Source: Stropharia rugosoannulata
Lineage: Eukaryota > Basidiomycota > Agaricomycetes > Agaricales > Strophariaceae
Direction of reading: 5' to 3'
Assembly (NCBI GenBank): GCA_028532985.1
Contig: JANCIK010000010.1
Coordinates: 2,914,001 to 2,978,000 of the forward strand
Length of the DNA stretch: 64,000 bases
Shown: positions 49,408-60,209 of the stretch, piece by piece
Position numbering within the stretch: the stretch's first letter is position 1
Layout of the letters: the number at the start of each line of letters is the position of its first letter
The notes under the pieces: generated by a model
Seen by the model: the letters and a program-made list of their open reading frames with translations, nothing else
The model's database searches: none
What the model was told of the DNA's origin: nothing
Position numbers and translations under genes: made by a program

Positions 49408-51182
49408 ATGGCAGTATCCGTGCAACCTTCTTCAATACAAGAGACTGACATATCTCCACCGTCATGTCCGCAGACGTTGTCGAACGAAAATGTACCTGCA
49501 GATACTTTACATACGGCTAGCAAGACAGAGATAGATATTCGGGTGCATTCTGTACCGTCGAAATTCCCCTCAACGACACGTAAGTTATCCTCCCTCGTTA
49601 GCAAAGCATAAAAGAATAAGAACCCGTACTTGACACAGAAGGATATATACAGTCCAAGATATTCAATACAGCTCGCAAGCACGTATTCAATAACATGCCA
49701 ATTCGCATGATTGCTTTCGATTCTGAAGGAAACAACTCTAGGCTTGTCGATCGCACAGCCGTCTTTGAGTTGATTCTGCAGAGCGCATACAAGGCATCCA
49801 GTACGCAGTTTTTCCTAAATGAATGGAAATATAAAGAAGAAAATGGGAAAGAGCTTATGATAATCGAGCTCGTCGAACGACAGGCGCGTTATGCTATTCT
49901 ATCACATACTTGGATCCGCGATGTTCCAGGTGATGTCATCTACCGCGACTGGGATGTACGCTTTGCCAATGAACGAGGGCTCGATAAAATCAATCGCTTT
50001 TGCCAGGTCGCAGCAACTAGACACGGTGTTTCGCTCGCTTGGATGGACACTGTCTGCATAAATAAGGATAGCAGCAGCGAACTAGACGAGTCCATTCGTT
50101 CAATGTACAAATGGTACCACGGAGCATACGTTTGCGTGACTTACCTCTCAAATACGGAGTCCATCCAGAATATGCGTCATGATACATGGTTCACGCGTGG
50201 CTGGACGTTGCAAGAGATGCTAGCGCCTGCTACGAGCTACTTCTACAGCGCTCACTGGATACCGTTGGGATCGAACAAGGATAAGAATATTCAAATACAG
50301 ATTCGGGAGGCTACAGACATCAAATCCAAAGAGCTCGATCTTTGCTGGACTGGGCAGGTAGAGAAGATACCTCTCTCTCGACGCATGGAGCTTGCGGCCA
50401 ACCGGGAGGTGACCCGGGAGGAGGACACAACCTACTCACTAATGGGTATACTCGGTGTCGACATGGTAATCGCATACGGAGAGGGTAGCGAGCGGGCATT
50501 TTTTAGGCTCATCCGCGAGCTCCTGAGCTCGACAAAACACATTCTTGATCTCTTCAACCACAAGTACTATCCATCGAACAAACTCATCCCTTCCAATATA
50601 AAGCATTACGTCTTTCGCTCGACCGTTTTTGACTGGCCAGAGAATGGTGAAACATCCCTCCTGGACGTCTGGCGGCCGATTGAGCCCATAGTCATCACGC
50701 ATATTGGAATACGCATTCCACTTCTTCTTGTCCCGGCACTGTGGAGTATGGCGGGTTATCTTCCAAAAGGAAAATTTAGCGGCACCGCAGACGTCTCCGT
50801 GACCTTTGGCGAATACGGTGACGCATACAAGCATAAAACGTCCTATAGTTTGCTCGACAAAAGACTATACACAGATTGGCTAAAGTGTCAGCGTCCAATT
50901 ACGAGCCACTTGGCCAAGCAGCGCGGGCCGCTGGCTTTGACACTAGGCGTCATAAACTTCGGTGCAGACCAGGAAAACATTCTCCTTCCCCCGACATGTC
51001 TTTCTGTTCCACTGGACACGGGATTTATTAGGCCAGGAGCTGTCAGCACCACGGATAATATTCACATTGTACGGACACGGGACCCACCAATTTTTAAACT
51101 TCGTTCCGATGAAGACAGGCATTCTGTGCGCAAGGATGAACTCCATCTTCATGGACTGCAAATCGTGACCTTGTACCTATAA
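49408..51182 (+). CDS. HET-domain protein (heterokaryon-incompatibility type)
   Basis: Two exons (49408-49579 and 49639-51182) give 571 residues. The HET domain, from about residue 135, shows YAILSHTWIRDVPGDV, LAWMDTVCINKDSSSEL with a following MYKWYHGAYVCVTYL, and TWFTRGWTLQEMLAPATSYFY, the three hallmark blocks. It is followed by EDTTYSLMGILGVDMVIAYGEG and a C-terminal half of unclear fold. An ATG inside exon 2 (49695) would start MPIRMIAFD. However, the upstream exon joins in phase and extends it with VFNNMPIR, a common lead-in for basidiomycete HET proteins, so the longer form is preferred. HET domains trigger cell death on non-self recognition in ascomycetes; in mushrooms the role is mostly unproven. 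Confidence 0.9.
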
Positions 51183-52023
51183 CTCATGCGTCTCTTTTTA
51201 GAAGGGGCTAGGCAAGGTTTTCCAACTTTCCGTTGCCTGTCTTAAGACGCTGTATACTGTATAATTACATATGTGCCAATGTAATAAACAATTTTCAAAG
51301 AAGGTTGAGATACGGTGGTGGATGCTAGACCGGTGACCGTTCCCTCTAAGAGGCAAGTCACGCCCGGAGGGCCCTCGTACTCCGGGCGTGACTTGCCTCT
51401 TAGAGGGAACGGTCACCGGTCTAGATTCACATCGGTTGAAGTGACTCTTTCTTTGCTCTTTCTCCGCAGTGGTTCCACCGACCTAACGCAAGGCTCTATG
51501 CGTGGTATCCTAATCAAAGTCGAACAGAGTCCATCGATATCCTTCATATACATATAGATAGTCGTTGCCTCTCGAGTGTGTTTCCCTTTCCTCTACATTT
51601 TCGACTTACGTTTGACCAAAGTTCGAAAATTCTGAATCAACTACTAATAAGTAGTACCTGCGACGTATGCACTGTGACATTGGATTTCATACCCAAGATG
51701 ATTCAGTCTTGAAAAACTCTACCTTTAGGCTTCTCAGATAGGCTCATCAATTTCGACAGCAGCTGCAAGGAAAGAATTGAGGGCAATGACGGATGCAAAT
51801 TCTGACGCATTTCGATCGTCCCGGACAGCTCAGACATCTTTACATAAACTCCTGGTCGCCATGAACCTCATAAAGCACGCGCGGCCTTAAACGACCAGCC
51901 CATTCCCTCCATACATCAACGCGAAACACCCGGTGCGGACGAGCTTTTATACTGGGTTTAGTGCTTATGCTAACCTGAGTACATACATATGCGCCCACAG
52001 CTCGCCAAAAGGAGCTATCCGAA
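51183..52023. other. Intergenic with foldback repeat
   Basis: About 840 bases between the HET gene and GH79 copy 3. It contains the perfect inverted repeat at 51325-51424 and no recognised gene. Confidence 0.5.
51325..51424. repeat. Perfect 44-bp inverted repeat (foldback)
   Basis: The arm at 51325-51368 is the exact reverse complement of the arm at 51381-51424, separated by a 12-base spacer that includes GGGCCC. The arms begin CTAGACCGGTGACC and are GC-richer than the flanks. No target-site duplication is obvious. It would form a long cruciform in DNA or a hairpin in RNA. Confidence 0.95.
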
Positions 52024-54381
52024 ATGCTTGGAGCGACCGTGCCAAGCGTTTTGTGCCTCTTAGCCACAATCCATGTTGTCCCGAGTTCAGCACAGGTTAC
52101 CGTGTATCACCTAAAGGGGCAGAAGGTCCTCGCTACACCAACTGGAACTGCGGCGGCGGCTGATTACACCGGAGCAGCCGCATATAACCCTACTGTGCTT
52201 GAGGCGCCGCCGCCTCCAGGGATTGCGGCGCTTCCAACGAGCTTCGCGATTACGCCAGCGAGCTCCGTGCCCCAAGGAGCATCGATTATGCAGAGCGGGA
52301 ATTTTTTTGGTTTTTCAATAGAGATGTCGGTAGTCAACCAAGTCTGTGAGTAACTTCTCCTCTCAGTGCATAGGAGAGTTTCTCATGATATGCGTGTATA
52401 GCGGGGAAGAACGCGTAAGTCAAGCATATCTGATTTGACTATCGTTGGTAATCTTGGTCTAGATCGTTCTTGGAAGTTCCCTTCCTCAACTTGATGGCCA
52501 ATATTCAGCAGCGATCTGGGAGTGTTGTTGTCCGTATCGGCGGAAATACACAGGACACCGCATCGATGGTGGATAAAACCTCAGATGGGCGTATCCTCGA
52601 GAAGGATCTGACGGGAATAACCAATCCTGTGAGTCTCACTACATCTCTGTATCAAGGGATGATTTGACATAGATGTAGACGCAAACTCCGCCCTTGATTT
52701 TCACTTCCGAGTTGTTGTACATGCTACGAAATATATCCTCTTTGGTGAATGTCCACTGGCATTTGGGGATCCCGTTCAACGACACGACGAATTTCCGATT
52801 GGCCATAGCAGAGCGGGGACAGCAAATCCTAGGCGATTATTTAATGGGTCTGCAAGTAGGGAACGAGCCGGACCTGTACGTCGGTCATAAACATCGGCCA
52901 CAGGTAAGTTCATGTTACATATTTTACTCTAATTTCATTGCAATGAGGAATTATAGGGATATGGACCCTTTGACTACTTTGGGGAATTCGGTAACCTGAT
53001 ACAAGCGATAGCGAACGACTCAAACATCCCAAACAAAGGCCTGCTCATAGGCCCCAATGTAAATACAGGGGACTGGACGCCAGAAATGGTATGGGACACA
53101 GGATTTGTGGACTCATACAGTTCCAGCTTAGGATATCTAGCTGTAGAACAGTGAGTGCATTTTTTCCCTTACTGCAACGCGTGGATCTAATATGACTCAA
53201 CGCAAGCTACCCCACAGATAATTGCTACGCACAATTTGGTCTGGGCACTCCCCGTGATCCACAGGCAACATTCCCTACCTTCTTAAATCACACTGCTGGG
53301 CAGACGTTGGTCGCTCCTTACCTGAATTCGACGGCATATGCGCAAAGCAAGGGGAAGAAATTGTTGATGTTCGAAACAAACACAGCGTCGTGCGGCGGCT
53401 TTGTTGGAATAAGTGACAGTTTTGGCGCTGCGCTCTGGGGTCTCGATTATGGTATGCAGATGGCATACTCTAATTTCTCAGGCGCATATTTTCACGTAGG
53501 AGGACAAAATGTTTATTATAACCCTTTCACGCGTGAGTGGCGTCCTCCTTCCTCGCATTTAACGCTAACGACGCAGGTAAATATTTTAGCCCCTCCCACT
53601 AACCAAAGTACATTTAGAGAGTGGACGGTTGGACCTATATATTATTCCGGTCTTGTGATGGCAGAAGCTATAGGACCATCCAACACAACGCAGGTGATTG
53701 ATCTCCAGGCAAACGGGAATAATATATTCTCGCCAGCATACGCTATCTATGAGCACGGCATCCTTGTTCGCGTGCTGCTGATGAACTATGCCACCGATTC
53801 CACCGGCTCCAGCGATCTATACGTTAACATAAGTCCTGCTGCAGGCGGCACGATGCCTGTGCCCGGCTCGGTGCAGGTTAAGTAGGTCGTGTTCTCGGTT
53901 TTCTCAAACCAAAAGCTAACCACGACTCCCAAATAGGTATCTCCTCGCAGCCAGTGTCGCGCAAAAGGGAAATTTCACTTGGGCCGGACAGACATTTGGC
54001 GCCAACTTCGAATCAGACGGACGCCCCATGGGCTCTGAAAGCGTACAGACAGTAAACTGTTCCTCTTCAAACTGCACAATCCACGTCCCAGCTCCAGGCG
54101 CAGCACTTGTCTTCTTTACCTCTGGCGCGCTGACAGAGATCGCGGGAGCTGCTAGTCGGACGTTTCAAACTACAGCGGAGACGAAGACTGAAAATACGCT
54201 GTCGGTAGATCCCGCAGTGCTGGCTACTTCGAATGGGCACTCCGGTATGAGTCGTTACTTAGGGAGCACAAGTCATGGAAGTCAGAACGGTGCGGCTATG
54301 AGGAACGGGGCCCCCAGTGTTGGATTTGTTTTCGGTATAGGGATGGGAATGGCGCTGGGACTTGGATGGTTTGGCAGATAA
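52024..54381 (+). CDS. GH79-type glycoside hydrolase, copy 3 (dispersed)
   Basis: Eight exons (52024-52345, 52402-52414, 52463-52628, 52679-52903, 52957-53150, 53207-53532, 53590-53881, 53937-54381) give 660 residues. The signal peptide is MLGATVPSVLCLLATIHVVPSSA and the C-terminus is hydrophobic and glycine-rich, again GPI-like. The catalytic regions are GLQVGNEPDLY and FETNTASCGGF. WGLDYGMQMAYSNFS and HVGGQNVYYNPFT are present. It keeps HKxRP after the NEP motif, as copy 1 does, but its introns there and after PFT are shifted relative to copies 1 and 2. It lacks both copy-specific introns of the tandem pair. The role is as for copy 1. Confidence 0.9.
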
Positions 54382-54814
54382 AAACCAAGATAAATTAGAC
54401 GCTAACGCTTCCATGGCTTGATTCTTGACACCAGCTCTAGCGGTTTCAACTTCAAGATAATATTCCCATTTGATTCCCATGAAAGAGTTTTGATATCCTT
54501 TCGCTTCCCTTGTGCTTGTTTTTTGTAAATAAAATTGATTACATAGTGCTCACAGCAATGTTGAGAAAGACATAATTATCATGCACCGAGTACTTATGCA
54601 AGGCAGTTGCTTGCACTACAGTCAACATTTGGAATGTCGAGGAGATTTCACTCTCCGCTCTTTGTTTGGTTGTCAAACAAAGTAACCGCGTCCGTGAGTC
54701 GGTCCTTGTTACTCAGCCCAAACTCAACCATTTTGAACCAACTCTAGGATATGAGGCGAGAGCTATTTAGGTGTCTACTCATGTATACAAGGCTAGAATT
54801 ACCTCAAACCTAGT
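54382..54814. other. Intergenic, nothing recognised
   Basis: About 430 bases between GH79 copy 3 and the F-box gene; no feature supported. Confidence 0.5.
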
Positions 54815-56361
54815 ATGCCCATCCTAACGGCATTAAGCGAAGACATATGGGTGATCATCTTGTATTTTCTGGAGCCTCCTGATATTCTTCAGTTCGCAAA
54901 GGTGAGCTACGATTTGCGCTGGAAAGTCAAAAAGCTAAACTCTCTAAATAGACATGCAAAGCTATGCATACGCTGGCGTCCATGCGCGTTGTGTGGATAC
55001 AGGCAGCTCAGTCTATCATATCTCGAGGTTACCCATTTCCTGATGGGCAAATCGATGTCATTTCTACCCCAGACCTGGCGAGGTTTACGACGCGTGGGTT
55101 TCATCTAGCAAAGCGCTGGCGTGCGGGAATTTTGTGTCCGAGGAGGGACCATATTGTCTCAGGCACCTCAGGAATGTCGATTTCCGACCTGCGGTTCATA
55201 CCTGGTCATCGGGAATCATTGGTTGCAATCTTCTCGAAGAGTGTTTGGTCTAATCTATCTATCTGGGACATTTCTGGAAGGATGGTTTCCGAATGGAGTC
55301 CGCGTGGCTCCATATTCACCGGTTTTTGCGTCAATAATCAAAGGGGATCGGAGGCGACCATTGTGGTGTCGTTATATATCAATGAGTGAGTTATGAATGT
55401 AAGCATTCGTTGATTCACGTTAATGTCTTCGTCAGACAACATCTCGTTAAAGTTCTAACTTTGGCTGGGCGAAACCTTGTTTTAACAGAACTTGGCTCGA
55501 TGGAAACACCAATGGTCGCAGTTACATTAAGTGGTGACCTTATTGCTCTGAGTGATCATAGGAACCAGACATTGATTTGGGATTGGCGAAATAATACATA
55601 TGCCCAGCTGGGACATAGTGATACAACTAATGATAATCCGTTTTCCCAGGTAAGTTATTTTGTATTCAGTCTATGCATCGCTCAAGTTTCAATAGTCAAA
55701 TCATTGTGATCAAGTATTTTTTGTCTCCGACTACATATTTGTGGCTCGCGCGCGATCTCTTCATTTATTCCGTTTCCCTAATCTGAGCACAGATCGCACT
55801 GCTCTTGTACATGAACCTCTCGCTCAGCACTCATTCGGCTGGGTCGACAGTCAGAGTATGTCAGCATATGGTGGATCCGTTTCTATTCTTGTTCGGGGAG
55901 AAATAGACGACCCATGGGCTTCAACGACACACAACCATGAGCTGTTCAATTTCACAGCCCCTACGAATGGCGACGCCAATTCCGATCCAGCGCCATTTAT
56001 ATTCCCACCACAGCTCATAAAATCTGTTAATTCTCTGCGTGGTACTTTGCGGTGCAAGAGGGTTGTACTTGGAGGTTTAGGCACGGCCTTATGGGTACAG
56101 CCGCGTGATCACTTCGCAGTGGGCCTTCTTGCGGATACGCAACATCAACTTGCGGCGCTGCCAGGAAACAGTGCGCCATACGAGGCACTTGTCGCCGTGG
56201 CGTTCTCTAGCGCACTTAGCTCTGGTTGTGATACACCGGAATCTAGCAAAATCTATGAAAACCGAACAGGAAGCGACTGGTCTGCGTTTGATTATGATGA
56301 AACGGGTGGACGAGTCGCCATTGCATCGAGCTTTGGCCCAGTGCAGATTCTTTATCTGTAA
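54815..56361 (+). CDS. F-box protein
   Basis: Four exons (54815-54901, 54952-55385, 55436-55649, 55696-56361) give 466 residues. The N-terminus MPILTALSEDIWVIILYFLEPPDIL followed by QFAKTCKAMHTLASMRVVW is a typical basidiomycete F-box, the segment that binds Skp1 in SCF ubiquitin ligases. The rest contains WD-like or beta-propeller-like strands (ATIVVSLYI, VAVTLSGDLIALSDHRNQTLIWDW, YGGSVSILVRGE, GRVAIASSFGPVQILYL) and could present a substrate. The target is unknown. The last intron acceptor is set at 55695 because only that choice keeps the frame (SNHCDQVFFVSDYIF). Such proteins form large, fast-evolving families in mushrooms. Confidence 0.8.
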
Positions 56362-56842
56362 TTCAAGCGCGCGTACATATTCTTGTATCGTATCAATTTC
56401 AAAGCACAATGCAATTTGGTACAATCGCGTACGTGCACCTTACTCACTTCACCCTACTTCATTCACGGGTTGCCGCGTGACAAGTGATGTAGACGACTGA
56501 CTGAAGGATATGAGCCATTTTGTAAGAAGACGAATAAGATCAAAGTATACGCAAGACACGCAAAGGCATTCAGGAGGCTTGGGTGTTCGCGTTATCATCA
56601 GTCGCTTGCATTTCGGCTTATCATACCCCATTCTATACTCGCTTCTTCTGCTATACAGGCTACTCTAGATTTGGCTCACAGGCTGGGGAGCCATGCGAGC
56701 ATACTTGGCTTACCGAGTCCGACTTATCGCCCCGTGGAGACCGTGTACGTATTTATACTCCAGTGGAGTTGTATGCATTTAAACTGACAACCTCTCGACT
56801 GTCAGGCTTTGGACGCCATTTACTTGTCCGACACTCTTCATT
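56362..56842. other. Intergenic, nothing recognised
   Basis: About 480 bases between the F-box and permease genes. Confidence 0.5.
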
Positions 56843-59295
56843 ATGGGCTCCAGTCTTACGGGCAGCGACGAGAAACACAGTCTCGACAAAGGCCATGAAC
56901 CTTTTGTCTCGTTATCGGTCAGAGAAGTTGATACCGCGGCAGAGCTTGCTTCGGGGGAGAAGGAACAGGTAGACCCTGATGAGGCTTTGCGAATCAGGTA
57001 AGATAATTCGATCACAGTCTATATCTCACCATGACGAGCCCTCAAACATAGGAAGAAGATTGACAAACATATATTACCATTGATGTGTAGTGAGTTATAT
57101 GCACTTTGCTGTACCACTATGATATTGACGGTTCGAAGTTCTCTATTGGTAGGGAATAAATGTGGATATCGTTCTCGTTTTAGGCTCAACTGAGATAGGA
57201 TTCAGTTCATGGACAAAACGACGCTGGGAAGTGCTGCAATCCTCGGGATAAGGTGTGAATTTTCGTAATCCTACGTACATATCCATTTTGATTGAGACGG
57301 CATTCAAGAGAAGCGACTCATCTTTCTACAAATCAGTAAGCGATGCTTCAAATAGTACTCATCAACTTACTCATTTATCCTTTCTACAGGTATAACTGGT
57401 ATGCCCAAGGTCAATGAAGCAGTTCATATGTTCGATATAAACCTTTGACCCGTAGGCTTGGAACAATATTCTATTTGAGCTACCTCGCATTCGAGTTTCC
57501 CCAGAATCTTTGCCTTCAGCGGTTTCCGGTCGGGAAATGGATGAGGTAAGTTGTCAAGTAACAGTCGGCTGACTTCACCTGCATTGACACTGATCACTCT
57601 AGCTTCAACATCTTTATATGGGCCGTCGCTTTGTGCTCTCACGCTGCTTGCAAGAATTTCGCAGGCCTGTTTGTCGTCCGCTTGATTTTGGGCATGTGCG
57701 AGGGCTCGATTACGGCGGGCTTCATGATCGTCAGCTCAATGTTCTACACGCGGCGAGAACAAACCTTGCGCGTCGGATACTGGTGTACGTAACTGACATA
57801 TCAACTTCACCTGTTGACTGCGCTAATTCAATACATTTGCAGTCCTGATGAACGGAACTGGTGCGCCTTCGTCCCATGACCCACTGGGAGACGTCTGACG
57901 TGTCATACAGCTCAAATTATTTCTGGGTTCATTAGCTTTGGTGCTCTGCATATCAAGACAGAGTCCTTTGAGCCATGGCAGTGGTACGTGTCATTTTTGG
58001 TCACACTACTGCTGCATACGTATTAAATGCACTTAGGTTAATGATTATCACTGGCTCTTTGACACTGCTGACTGCTTTGGCTTTCTGGTAAGCTTATGCC
58101 GACGCGTATACTCGGTCTCCTCACCTTGTGCTTAATTAATATATAGGTTCCTTTTCCCTGATTCACCTACCAACGCCTGGTTTCTCACTCCTCAGGAGCG
58201 AGCAATTGCAGTTCGTCGTATCAAGGTAAGTGATCTGTCTAAAAATAGAACAGCTGGTGTCTTATCGTACATATCTTCTGGTAGGAAAATCAAACGGGGG
58301 TAGAGAACAAGCATTTCAAAAAGGAACAGTAAGCTCCCGATCCCCGTAAAGTCACGAATGTCGATCTCATATCGCATTGCACATAGAATGATAGAAGCAC
58401 TATTGGACCCGAAGACATGGATGTTTGCCCTCTTCTCCGCCCTCGATAATGTCCCGAACTCCCTCACCAATCAACGCCAAATCATTGTGTCTTCATTTGG
58501 CTTCACCAATTTTCAAACGACATTGTTAGGCTGTGTGGACGGCACAGTTGAGATTGTCACGATTTGGACAGGCGTCACTCTAGCCGCTAGGTGGCGAAAC
58601 AGCATTGCCTGGGTCGGCTTTATCTACTTCATCCCAAATATCATGGGGGTGTTCTTGATTAACTTTTTGCCGTGGTCAGATAAAGTTGGGCTTCTTTTCG
58701 CACAATGGACGACAGGTGCGCAGCACTCACTCCCGAGAGCGCCTTATGCGGCAATTGACTGTAACTCATTGTAGGGGTCGGGACCACGGGCTTCGTCTTG
58801 TCGTTGTCTTGGCTGTCAAGTGTTACTGCTGGCCACACAAAGCGAGTAACTACAAACGCGATCATGCTTTCCGCCTACTGTATCGGAAATGCTGCTGGTC
58901 CCTTCATGTGGCAAAACAAGTACAAGCCTCGGTACTTACATACTTTAGGTCGTGCTTATCCTTCGCAGGTTGCTAATACTCTGTATTTTAGAAACCATAT
59001 TCCTTGGATTATTATTGGAATCTGTTATGCATGCTGCATGGCGCTGCTGCTCGTTATCAGACACCATCTTGCCTCAGAAAACAAGCGCCGGGACGCAGAG
59101 CCGCTAGATACAACCTATGATGATATCTACATTGAGCGCGTTAGCAAGAGTGGCGAGTTAGAGAGGGTTAAAGTTGACAAGGTGAGTAATCATTGAATAT
59201 ATAATTGCTGAACGAAAAGAGTGCTCATATTCTGCATGCAGGAATTCCTGGACTTGACAGATCAACAGAACAGGGATTTCAGATATGTTTTATGA
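56843..59295 (+). CDS. MFS permease (allantoate/nicotinate Dal5-like, anion:cation symporter type)
   Basis: A multi-exon gene of about 500 residues with twelve membrane spans. It opens MGSSLTGSDEKHSLDKGHE, then RKKIDKHILPLMC, FMDKTTLGSAAILGI, NQYNW and YLAFEFPQNLCLQRFPVGKW. These are followed by LILGMCEGSITAGFMI, a Dal5-family signature, YTRREQTLRVGYW, WQWLMIITGSLTLLTAL, FLFPDSPTNAWFLTPQER and NVPNSLTNQRQI. Late blocks are AGHTKRVTTNAIMLSAYCIGNAAGP and NHIPWIIIGICYACCMALLL. The C-terminus is cytosolic and charged, ending FRYVL. The family imports small organic anions such as allantoate, nicotinate or pantothenate. The few residues between LPLMC and FMDK (about 57070-57210) could not be assigned to an exon, so that junction is open. 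Confidence 0.87.
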
Positions 59296-60209
59296 GCTTT
59301 GTATGTATGTTGTAGCCGATTAATCGCTGTACCAGTATTATGTTGTCTCCTAAAGAGCTCACACTTTTATATCATGGATCTGGGTTGCTCTACGTATGCC
59401 CAAATGCAAGTTGCAACCAGTGGAGGATCATTATAAAGCGACTGCCAACTGGTAGGAAATGGCTTGTCCAATGGCACTGCATTACAGAGCTGCACCGTAA
59501 GGTGGGTGTTCATACTATATTTGTATATTTAAGGTTTGCGTCCGTGTCGATCCTGAGAGGGTTCTGTTGAACATACAATCATTTGGGATGTGCATACACT
59601 CGTGGTGTTGAGGCTTTTTGTTCAACCTAAAAGTAGAACAAACCATTAAAAAACTATAAAACTCAATTGTATTCAAGTCTTTTACGTAGTTTTGAGTAGA
59701 CCGAAGAAGCTCTACTTCCCGGAGTGATACTTACAGACACCTTAAATACTAATCATATTGATATCGAGCGTCAACGCGTCAACCGGGCGTCAAACTGTCG
59801 AACTTTATCTTTTTTACGTGAACAATACGTGAAGTAGGTTTACTTGCCTGCTTCCTACCTTCCTCGAGTTACTGCCTACTTCGTATTCCGTTCGGAAATC
59901 TTTCGTATACTCTCGGGGCTCTTTGGGGATAAGCCCTCTTGACGACAGGGACGCCCCTAACTCCCCGTTTGCACTAATACATTGACCCGTGAGAATGCAG
60001 GCCTTTTGCTTGTTTGTCTCCACTGGTGAATTCTTTGCTCTCCTCTCACTCATATTTTATCTTGCTTGACGTTCTCAAAAGGCTCTGTCGTTACGAAGGC
60101 TGCGAAAAGCTAGTTTGTTTCGGATCGGGACGGTAAAGTATACCTCGGCAAATGGTTCCTTACCGGCAGTGTGACTAAAGTTTCTTATGCTTGAACAGAG
60201 ATCGAATAT
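59296..60209. other. Intergenic, nothing recognised
   Basis: About 910 bases upstream of the chromodomain gene. The open frame at 59814-60053 (minus) has no motif. Confidence 0.45.
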
